Origin: Syngnathus acus
Lineage: Eukaryota > Chordata > Actinopteri > Syngnathiformes > Syngnathidae
Direction: 5' to 3'
Length of the DNA stretch: 64,000 nt
NCBI RefSeq assembly: GCF_901709675.1
Contig: NC_051095.1
Span: 10,012,956-10,076,955 of the forward strand
A model generated the notes under the pieces. It saw only the letters and a list, made by a program, of their open reading frames with translations, did not search any database and was not told where the DNA came from. The position numbers and the translations under genes are program-made. Of this stretch, positions 10,601 through 22,600 are shown one piece after another. The number at the start of each line of letters is the position of its first letter. The first letter of the stretch is position 1.

Positions 10601-13600
10601 ATTAAATGTAATATTTTGAGCATCATCACACTTAATATTTTTACTTGTGCTCTTCCTTTGCATATGGAAATCACTGACATATATTTCCTCTTGCGATAAT
10701 GGTGACATCACCGACTATCATAACCGTTTTTCTTGCATTAATGGTGATTAAAACAAAAACAAAAAATCAACTTTAATCAAAACTCCTCATACGGGGCTGG
10801 TCCCACCCACTGGTGGGTCCACGCCCAAACGTCCTCGACGACCTGGTGTTGATGAATCATTAATGAGCTTCTCTGATCTTGTCTCGCATTTGAAGATGAC
10901 ACGAGAAGACGAGGGCTCTTGGCTACTCCTTACCTTTAAAAGTGTGAATTGTGACCACAATGCGTCTGGCACTGGAATTTTGCGGGAATTTTGCCAAGAT
11001 TGCATTTTTTCCCATGGCCAATGAGGTGAGCTTGCAGAAGATGCTGTTAAGACGGCCCTTTTCCTTCACTACAGTATTTTGTTTACTTGGTAGCGCCAAA
11101 GCTGGAGTAATTGCATCACGGCTTTCAAAGAACGCGACGTTGCCGGGAGGCTCAACGCTGACTCTGGGGCTTGGGAAGCGCTTGGGAGTTAATGAGCTTG
11201 TCTCTATGCGCGGCAGCGGCAGCCTGTTTGTCATGCAGTGCTAGAGCCGGCTTGTGGTTGTGTGCTGAGAAAGTGGTCCAAATGGGACACGTTTCTGCAA
11301 TGCACTTTTGCTTTGACTTGGAGTTGTTGCTTTACTGGAAGCTGGAGCATATTTTAAGTTAATATTTTTTGGGTCTTTTTGTGTTTTTCAGCAATATTGA
11401 ATTTTGCAAATATTTGTCAGTCAAATTGTACATGTTTTTAATATTACAGTATGTATTTCATTCATATAATTGATTCAAAATTTGTACTTTTGTGTCATAG
11501 TTTTTGTTTTACTTTATTAACAATGGTTACTACTATATTTCTTGTATCTAAATTTGGTTATTTTATTTTTCTAAATTCTTTTCATGTAGTGTTGCTAAAT
11601 ATGTTTTCGTCTTTCGTCTTCGTCAATTGTCTTTTAAATAGTTGTTTATTTTTGCTCCATTTATTTTTGTACTTTCATTCATTTCCCATTTTTTGTGATA
11701 TTTGAATATATTGCATCTATTTATTTTGAGTTCTATTTTCTCAGAACATTTGTTTTTCCTTTACAACTTGAGACATAATGCTCTTTAACCCAGTTTTGCA
11801 TTAGCTTGTAATTGCTGTTTGGTTGGAATCCGTAGATTCGTGTTGTTGATTTTTGGATTGATTGGGTGAGCTGAATAGTGATGGCAGGATAACGCTTTAC
11901 TTCATTGGTCAGAACTTCAACCACTCGTCCAAAATCCCAGGCAACTATTAAAACCATGCCGATTTCTTCTCCCCCTTCTAGGCCACCGAGAACGAATCGG
12001 GTGACATGGACCTGAGCGGCCTGCCTGAGACTGCCGTCGACTCTGAGGAGGATGACGATGAAGAAGACATTGAGCGAGCGTCAGACCCTCTCATGAGCCG
12101 GGACATTGTCCGAGACTGCCTGGAGAAGGACCCCATGGACAGGACGGATGACGACATAGGTGAGACAGCGCTTGATGTTGTTTGTGCTACAAATTAAGAC
12201 TTCAACGTGGTCCGTGTCGTACACGGAAAAAGAAAATCCAAGAAACCAAAGACGTAAGACGTATAGGTTCATATATTTCAAAGCAGTACTGTACAGGACT
12301 TTACCTATTCCACACATTAGGTAGGGAGCAGAAAAAATGAAGGATTCAATTGTTGTTGTTTTTTTATATTTTGGACAAATTTACAATTGATTTTGTACTT
12401 GTACTGATTTTGCACTTAGCTAAAAAGATGGCAAACTGTTGATGGACTTTTCTGAAAATAGAGAAGAACTATTGCTGTCACACCTTCCATAAATGCCTCG
12501 TTCCCTGTAGTTTTCGCAAAGCCTCACCGAACTTTTGGTGTATCATACCATCAAAGCTGTGGCCCACTATGTGAGTTAGCCACGTTTGAAGAGGCTTAAT
12601 GTTGACAAGAGGAGGAGGAGGATGCGTCTGCTGTAGTGTGAGGAAGAGCGAGTGCCCTCTTTGTCGTCCTCCTCCATCTCCACAGTTAATCTCCCCCGCA
12701 GCAGCCAGCCCTCCCTCCCTCCCCTCCTCCATGCCAGCAGGCTTTTTCTAGGTCACTCCTGGCACATCCTGCAGCCTCGCCTCGCCCAGCGCATCAAACA
12801 TTCAAACACTTGCCTCTGCAGACGCGAGACCTGCTTGTTGCCGTGACGACCGCAGGTCACCGCAAACACCCTCACGCATGGAGCAAATATTTGCAATTTT
12901 GAATTTGGGTTTAAATATTTTGAGGATTTTCTAGTTGCGGGGCAGACAGGATCACATGGTGAATAATGAAATAGTCTTAAGGTTAACGGTTTAGTTGCTG
13001 TTTTTTTTTTTTTTTTAGAAAACAAATTTCAATCTTTTATAGTATTCATTTTTCTAGAAAAGAAGTAGTGTATTCTCGAAATTATAAATATTTATTTTTG
13101 GAAAAAGTAAAAATTATGAATTACATTTCTCTTTCAAGAAATACATCAATATATTTTCAAGTATATTTTTAAAAAAACAAAAAGTGTTGTCTTGTGAGTG
13201 GTGTTTATCTCATGAATTAGTAATATATTTTCAAGAAATTCACAAGTCAATGAAGTCATCCTCTTTTTTTTTATCGTTTTGTAGAAAGAATACCAGCACT
13301 TAAGTTCAGATTTTTGTCATGATAAATATGGTTGTTTTTTGAGGAAAAGAGGTAACCATGCCAGGATAGGGTCTGTTTTTCTTGACGTCATAAGCGTATG
13401 CAATCAAGTCAACCTTTTTCTGGAAAATACCTAACATTTCGTCCTAAACAAAAGATTTCATGTTGCATAATAACATTTTTTATTTTTAAACAACCCTCCC
13501 CAAGAAAACAACCCAAGAAAATATGACTTTTGTAGTTACTTTTTGTGTTTGTGGCCATAAAACACCCTTATAGTTCCCTACCCTTTCTTAGTGAGCCCAC

Positions 13601-16600
13601 GTTTCAAAACAAAAAATGGTCAGTGGATGGTACGATGCAGTGTTTTAAAGTCTGCAGTGAGGTCACAGAGTGTAACGTGTCAGCACTTATTCCGCTCCCC
13701 ACACAAGTCATCGATGGCATCGATGTTGGACCTGAGAGCCACTTTTGATGACAGAATGTCAAGCACTACGCTACATGTTCTCAAACTGAGCCGTAACTTG
13801 CAAAATAATTTGCAATCATTGTTTTTTGTGTCACTCAAAAGTGCCTACATACTTGATATATGATAACTCCTCCCCTCATCATTGCTTGGGCAAATTAAAA
13901 TATCAATTACATAATTTAATGACATCATTGAACACTGCATCATTATTTTACGCTTTGTTATTGTGCAGTTCCTTTCCATGTGTACTCCTCGGCCCCTAGG
14001 GCAAGTACAAAAATTAATTGCAATAGATACGTACTGTATATACACAAAGACGGTCACAGCTGCTCAATAAGTTGCAGTAATCCTTTTTTGCAGGAGATGA
14101 AGCATATATGCCTCTTAATAGTGTCATATTGTGTGTTTATTCCTCCCTTGCTTAAACGTTGATGATGTCATGACAGATGCAAGTTTCACTAGCTCATTTG
14201 CAGCATTGTGTTAGAATTAAGCAAAGGACAGCTAGCAGAGTCTTTTGGGGGGGACATTTTTTTAAGAACCTTTGCATTGTTTTCTTTTCTACCCCCTCTC
14301 ACAGAGCAATTACTGGAGTTCATGCATCAGCTGCCGGCCTTCGCCAACATGACCATGTCAGTGCGGCGTGAACTGTGCGCCGTCATGGTGTTCGCCGTGG
14401 TTGAGCGCGCCGGTACCATTGTTCTCAACGACGGCGAGGAGGTGCGTTTATTTTGTTGGGAAAAAAAACTTGAATGAATCTTCTCCCGTTTCGTGTATTT
14501 TCCGCTCTATTAAAGCTGAATGCAGAGCGTCTCGTCTCCCGTGGACCTCCTCGGGCGGCTGAAGCGAGACGTGGCTTTCAATGGCCACAATTTTGCCCCT
14601 CAACTGTACTTAGTCAGTGGGTTGACTGAACAGGCTTTAACCGCAGGAACTGATAGAAATGATCCGTGCCAAGGCAAATATGATAATGGCCTCGATAAAT
14701 ACACTGGCCGTGTTGACTTTTGTAAGTCGCATGTCATGCAAGTAAAAAATAGTGTTGTTCTTTCAAGATCCACCAGCCTTTCTTTGTGGGAATATTCGAT
14801 ATCATAAATATAATACATTTATTCCCACATTATATTTTTGGGTCACAAATATTAATAAGGTATTGTTATGCGATCATGATTTATTTTGTCCCTTGAAGTT
14901 ATACGTTATACTTCTATAAACAATGCTTTTTTCTTGCAGCGAAAAACTTTTTTTCATACAATTCTAACTTAGATCTTGAAAAGATGTTGACGTTATCCTT
15001 ATAAGATTGAAAACAATTATACTTCCCTGAAAGATTACCAGTACTCAGTATTCTTATAAACATTTTCTCCCAAAACTCAGAAGTAATGATTTTGAGATAT
15101 TGTTTTCTTGGAACAATTACAATGGTCCTCCCGTAACATTTTTTTAAATATATCCTCAAGTTGTACCAGTAGTCTTACAATTTCTTTTGCCAAAAAAAAT
15201 GCCACATTATGCGCCACCTTTTTCTAAAAGGTATCCAACCATTTTTCTGAAAACCATACCTTATAAGATTTTGTTTAGGCCCATATTTTCCAATTGTTTT
15301 TATCATTATTAAGTCAGTGTCAATCAGGAGCATTAAATGGACTGCGTGAGTTGTCACTATATTTATTTCACTGGCATAAATAAATGAACAGTTTTTTGTG
15401 CAGTTTGGAATCACTTGGCTAGAGTTTTCCTTGAATGGGTTAGCGTGTAGCATTAGCGATGCCTTTGTGACCAATCATGTGATGTGATGTTGCATCTCTA
15501 GCTCGACTCTTGGTCCGTGATTTTGAACGGCTCTGTGGAAGTGACATACCCCGAGGGGCGCTCGGAGATCCTGTGCATGGGCAACAGTTTTGGGGTGTCG
15601 CCCACCATGGAGAAGGAGTACATGAAGGGGGCCATGAAGACCAAGGTGGACGACTGCCAGGTAGCGTGTCCTTCACATGCCACCAAACACGCACGTTCAA
15701 CGGCTGTCTAGGCTCCTTAATGGTGGAGGTCGTTTGCAGCTAATGTTCTCGCCCTGGCACCTCCTAACGACCCCCTGGGGGCCTCGCTGTTGACGACGCT
15801 CTCCAGGGAGTCAACTTAATGGGCCATTTTCAGGCAGCGCTTTCGCGCACGGTCGAGATGACCTCTTGTTTCGAAATGATGAGTAGTGCAAAGGAAACAC
15901 CTTTGCCAACAATTTTCAGCCTCATCACCCGTTTAATATCACCATAGCAACAATGTCATTTTCAAGATGCTGACATTATCAGGGAAATAACGATGAGCTT
16001 AAACGAGAAAAAAAGCGTACACACACTCAAATGTACTACACTCAAATGTACATAAAAATCAATGGTGCAAAGCCGTTAACATTTATGTCAAATCAAGCAG
16101 AACATAGTGTCGACTAAAGTTAGAAAATCTATCAAATTAATCGTGTTTTTGCGGCAAGATTGAACGTGAAGAAAATTTGACTTGTTGTTTTGGATGTCTT
16201 TTTTTGTAGTTTGTGTGCATAGCCCAGCAAGACTACTGCTGCATCCTGAACCAAGTGGAGAAGAACATGCAGAAGGTGGAAGAGGAAGGCGAGATCGTCA
16301 TGGTCAAGGAGCACAGAGAACTGGACCGAACCGGCACCCGGAAAGGACACATAGTCATCAAGGTGACTGCATAGGAACATTGCCGTCACCATTTGCAGTG
16401 TTGATTTTCTTCGTTATAACACCGCCACGCTTGCTCCACTCAGGGCACTCCGGAGCGTCTGACCATGCACCTGGTGGAGGAGCACTCGGTGGTTGATCCT
16501 ACCTACATTGAGGACTTCCTGTTGACGTACAGGACATTCCTATCTAGCCCTATGGTGGTGGGCAAGAAGTTGCTGGAGTGGTTCCACGACCCCAGTCTCA

Positions 16601-19600
16601 GGGACAAGGTATAGAATCTCAAAAGTAATTAATTTTTTAAAAATTAGATGAAGAAATGTTTTTCTTTCATTTTTTTGTCCAGGTGACACGGGTGGTTTTG
16701 TTGTGGGTGAATAACCACTTCAATGATTTTGAGGGTGACGCGGCAATGACTCACTTCCTGGAGGAGTTTGAAAACAACCTTGAGAGAGAAGTACGTTTCT
16801 GAAAAGTCAAATAATGAAAAGAAGACACGTTCTCCTCACACACAGCATGTTGTTGCATGCATCTTTAGAAAATGTGCGGCCACCTGCGGCTGTTGAACAT
16901 CGCGTGCGCTGCCAAAGCCAAACCTCGCCTGGTGACGCTGACGAAAGCGTCCCGGGAGGCCGACCTTGCCTTCAGCCTGCTGGGAGGACAAGACAAAGGC
17001 TTCAGGGTCTTCATTGACGCCGTGGAGGCCGGGAGCAAGGCGGCGGAGGCCGGGCTCAAACGAGGGGATCAGGTAAAGAGTCGCGCAAAAACCTGTTTTT
17101 AGCATATCTGGGTTTTTTTCTCATACAGACAACTAGAACAAATAAGTTTTTAAAATATTGCTTTCTTTAATTTTCTGCTTCACCACTTGCCTGTCTCGCA
17201 CACGCCCATTTGTTCCACTCACAAGGTCAAATTGTATATGAGCATCCTCAAATTCTCCTATCCTGTATTTTGTTCTTTGCTGCTTGCCCGCCTCCCACAC
17301 CCCCGCTCCAAAGGTAACAAGCTAAGCCACATATGAACATCCTGAACTAATCTAAGCGACATTTAAAAAAAGTGTTCTGGTTTGAAAGCATCACCCAAAT
17401 TTAATCCAGAGTCCACCTTTGGGGACCTTTCTTGATCAAACGTAATGTGCTAACAAGCCTCTTTCGTGTCCCCCTTGGACCGCCGTCTAAGTAAAGGCCA
17501 TCCTGCGCTCCTCTCAGGCCAGTAAAAACACAAACAACGGCAATTAGCCAACTAGACTCCACAGCATCTGCTCCCTGCCCAAGGACAAGCACCCACAGGT
17601 GGATGACTAAACTTCACCTCTGACTAATAAGAACGTCGGGACCGACTCCCGGTGGATCGTGTTAGTTAGGTAGCGAGCAAAAATAGCAAAGCACGCGGAA
17701 AGAAGAGCTGCAGGGAATGTTTGGATCGGACGAGACTTAACGCGGATTCAGACACTCTCAAGATGGGTTTCCAGGATTAAGGAGACTTTAGCTGGAAAGC
17801 TCAGAACATCGGCAAGAGCGAAAGTGCTTGCGAAGTCCAGCTTTGAGGAGAAAGCCAGCAAAGTGCTTGCTTCCACCAGCTAGCTCAGTTTTAAAAAAAA
17901 AAAAAATGTTTTGGTCTATCACAAAACTAACAAATATTTGCTTGCGTTAATATCCTTTAACATTTCCCTTTTTTCAAGTCGTAGATTACAATTGTCCGAC
18001 ACATTTGCAATATCAATGAAATGGCTACATTTGTGCATCCTTGATGGAAATTAGGTGGAGTCACTCACCTCTAGTCCAAACATTATATGCAGTGTGTGAG
18101 GCAGGCAACCAGACAAAGAGAAACGTTACGCTTTAAAATCATTGTCTTAACTTGAGCACTCCTGTGTCTTGTTTTCCTTGCCGTCAAGATCTTGGAGGTG
18201 AATGGGCAGAACTTTGAGAATGTACAACTCAGCAAAGCCAATGAGATACTGAAGAACAACACGCACTTGTCCATAACTGTGAAAACCAACCTTTTAGGTA
18301 AAAAAAACAAGAAAAAAAACACATGCACACTCAAAATGCATTTTACTTTTTCTGTTGGTGACTTTTGATTGCTGACATCTCAGGATGCTGTCAATTTTCC
18401 AGCCTGTAGTTTGTGTACAGGAAATATCGTCTTTGGACACAACTTTTTTGCATCCACAATTATGGTCAATTTAAGAAATTATTTTCCCCACAAATCACAA
18501 AACAGATGTAAAGTGTTTGCAACAAATCTATTAACACTCTTAAGTGTTCGATTGTCTGAGAATTGCTGTAAAACTTAATCTCTTCCCCATATTGTTTCCT
18601 CAAGGTTGAAAGTCTAGATTAATTTTTAGGCATTAAAGAGTGACTTGGTACAGTATATTTGAGTAAGTAATGTTTTTTTAAACAGATGAGTGTGTACCAA
18701 TACCAGGTAGTATCTAATTCAGACGAGTATCGGCTTCTTGTGGAGGTTGACGAAACCAGTCACTAAACTTAAGGCTAGGAAAAAAGAAAAAAAACTCATG
18801 ACATAACATAACCAAATCTATTGTGCCCAACCCTGTGCAGTGTTTAAAGAGCTGCTAACCAGACCAGAGCAGGAGCTTCACGGCGACGTGGATGGCGAGG
18901 ACGAGCACGACCGAAAGAACGGCGCGCCGCACCTGCCCAAGATTGGCGACATAAAAAAAGCCAGCCGCTACTCAATACCGGACCTGGCGGTTGATGTGGA
19001 GCAAGTGATGGGCCTGGAGAAGGCCAGCAAGAAGGTCAAGAGCAACTCGGTGGGCGGACGCAACAAGCTCAAGAAGATTTTTGACAAGACACTCACCAGC
19101 ATCCTGCCTCCCAAACCTTACAAGTAAGTTGGGCATGGTTTGTGTCTTTTTCTCGAGAAACAAGAAAGTTTCAAAATAAAGCCAAACAAAAGTCTACAAT
19201 AACAGGAAGCGCAAACGGAAAAAACACCCTGTCACTTTTGTATGTTTAACTTCTTCTATTTAACTAATTCATGCTGCAACTTTCTGTCCGTTTCCCGCAG
19301 CGACGTTTGCGTGGGCCAGTCGCAGGACGACAGCATTGTGGGCATGAAGCAGTCCAAGCAGATCCCGCCGGCGCTCCCCGTCAGCGGCAACCTGTCATCG
19401 TCCAACCCCGACCTGCTCCAGTCGCACCACCGTATCCTGGATTTCAACAACCAACCCGGTGAGCCTTGTCATCGCTAATCCTGTTCCACTTTTAAAACCA
19501 GCTAATCTCTGCTAATATTTACCAACACGTTATTTGTGTTCTTCCAGTGCCGGTCAACCTGAGTAAGTACTTTGTGTACCTGGTGATCCCTTCCTTTACC

Positions 19601-22600
19601 CTGGGCACAATTGCACCTTTGATGGCCATTGGCGGTTATTGCTAATTTCGCGTAAAGCCTGTGCATTCACTGGGGCTAATCAAGTCAAGCGCCAGCCTTC
19701 TTCTCCTGTGGGTCTTTGTTTGCGTCTTTTAATCACACTAGTTAATGGAATCACATGGAATGCTGGGTTACTGGTGGAGGGAAAAAAATGTTCTTTGCTT
19801 GAATGGTCTTAATGAGAAGCATGAATCCAAATATACTGAGCGTTCATTCATCATTGGAGTTACGTTCCAGATCAACCTGCAATTGGTGAAAATACACAAT
19901 GAAGAGAATTTGTTGATTTTCTGTTTTATTTGCACAAGTATTTTTTTGTTATGTTTACATTGGGTCCCGTTTACATTGCATTACACATTTATGCCATGAG
20001 CCTGTTCTTGTTCCACAATGTTTCGATAACATATATATTGTTGTACTTTGACGTTTGTCAACTTTGCTTTTGTTCCATTAGAATTCAATTTCAACCACAG
20101 CACGTTTACGTAGACAACCAGCCCAAATGAACAACAGTAGTTTGCTGGTAACATCCATCCATGATTTTAGAACAATGGTTTTGACCAACTCTCTCTCTCT
20201 GCAGATATGTCTGACCAGGTGCTGCGGGTCTTTAAAGCGGACCAGCAGTCGCGTTACATCATGATTGGCAAGGACACCACAGCCAAGGAGGTAGTGGCCC
20301 AGGCCATCCGCGAGTTTGCGCTGACAGCCGCGCCCGAGGCCTATTCGCTGTGCGAGGTATCGGTCACACCCGAGGGCGTCATCAAGCAGAGGCGGCTGCC
20401 CGACCAGCTCTCAAAGCTAGCCGACAGGATACAGCTGAGCGGAAGGTAGACACTCGCGCAACCTCTTGCGTATACTGCATGTTATAATTTCGTTCGGATT
20501 CAAATAGAAAAAAGTTTGCATTTTCTTTGCCCCAAGAAAATTTTGATCAAAAAGACGTGTATCTCGTATTTTTAGTTTTCTTTTTTTTCTCCGCTTTTTA
20601 TTTGGAACTCAGAAACACTTAGTATATTGTGTTTTTTTTGTTACAAATAATAAAATACTTGCGAATTGGAAACAACTTGACCGAAGCAAAACATGTGTCT
20701 CATAGCACTGGAATAAAAGTCATAACGCTCACGTAATGCCTTATTTTTCCACAAACAGGTACTACCTAAAGAGCAACATGGAGACAGAGACACTGTGCTC
20801 GGACGAGGACGCCCAGGACCTCCTTCGCGAGGGCCAGATCTCGCTGCTGCAGCTGAGCACGGTGGAGGTGGCCACGCAACTGTCCATGCGTGCCTTCCAG
20901 CTCTTCTGCGCCATCGAGCCCACCGAGTACATCGACGACCTGTTCAAACTGCGCCCCAAGGGGGGCGGCGCCACCAGCCTCAAGCGCTTCGAGGAGGCCA
21001 TCAACCACGAGACCTTCTGGGTGGCCACAGAGGTCACGCGGGAGGCCAATCAGCTCAAGCGCATGAAGACCATCAAGCACTTCATCAAGATTGCGCTGCA
21101 CTGCCGCGAATGCAAGAACTTCAACTCCATGTTTGCCATTATCAGGTTCGACGCGCTCTGTACCCCTTCCACATTTGTTAGTCATTTAAATGGGTTGTTG
21201 TTTAATCACTTACAGCTAGTTGGGCACTTATTTAGTTAGTTGCTTGGGTAGTTGTTTTTCTGGTTGGTTAATACTTAGTATATAGAATAATTTAATCCCT
21301 TAAGGCAGTTGTTTTAATTCTTTTTTCCTTTTTTTTCCCTCCCCCTTAGCGGTTTGAACTTGGCTCCCGTCTCCCGCCTTCGAGGAACGTGGGAGAAGCT
21401 GCCCAGCAAGTACGAGAAGCTCTTTGGCGATCTGCAGGACTTGTTCGATCCCTCCAGGAACATGGCTAAGTACCGAAACGTCCTCAACAACCAGAACCTG
21501 CAGCCGCCCATCATCCCGCTCTTTCCTGTCATTAAGAAGGACCTGACCTTCCTGCACGAAGGTACGCCATGGGAAAACATTTTTGTAATTATTTCATCAT
21601 TTTTGTATTTAAAAATAATTTGTGATGTGCTGGCTCCAGGTAACGACTCCAAAGTTGACGGCCTAGTGAACTTTGAGAAGCTGCGAATGATCGCCAAAGA
21701 AATCCGCCACGTGGGCCGCATGGCTTCGGTCAACATGGACCCTAACCTCATGTTCAGGACGAGGTACGGAAGCCCTAGGAAAAAAACATGTAGCTCTCAG
21801 AAAGCTTCTCCTGTTGTTGAAACCAATGTCAGTGTCTCCATTAAGTGGTCTTTAAGCTCCTCTCCAGTGGCTTTTTTTTCCTACGCGGTGGCGTTTGATT
21901 TTCTTTGGTGGTCTTTGGTACTCTTTCCTGTGCTTAAAAGCTTGTTTTGTCTTCTTCCTCTTGCTCATCCCCCCCTCCGCCCCCCACGCTTGTCTGTTCG
22001 TGGCCTCTAGGAAGAAGAAGTGGAGAAGTTTAGGGTAAGTTTACATGTGCCTCCACATTTCTTTGCTGGCTTTCCTTTGACCAGGTTGACTTGAATGGCT
22101 TTACTAATAATACATACAGTACAGTGAGCCCGTGCTCATTCAGTTATAACATGAGTTCCTAATTGTGCACGTTCTCCACCCATGGTGTTGATGCATTCCG
22201 ATCCTCTCCATTTTAAGCGCCATCTTGTGGCATCTATGTTCAATTAGAAGGCCGTTTTGGGGAGCGGCTATTATTTGCAGATTTTCACTATTCCTGGCAA
22301 GGCTTGGTAATAGCTCGGGTTCACTGTACTCCCTCTCAACAACTAACACGGGTCATTTTGCTGGCGATTACCTTGACAGGAGTGGGAAATGGGGGGGACT
22401 AAATGTTAATGCTAAATATTGTAATTGCGTTGTTCTAACAGTGTAATAACATTTCATTACACTGTAAATTACATTGCACTAGTATGATGATAACATTCCG
22501 AGCATCTTGCCACCAGCAAAGTCGATCCCTTGATTATGCATGCCCATCAGTCTTCTTTTATAATAGATTTTACAATTCCTGTTGAGACTTTTTTATTTAT

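Noticed and set aside
20762-21185. Antisense frames (95 and 139 codons) opposite a rapgef2 exon
   Set aside because: They are shadows of the GC-rich catalytic-domain exon. The plus-strand reading is the conserved protein.
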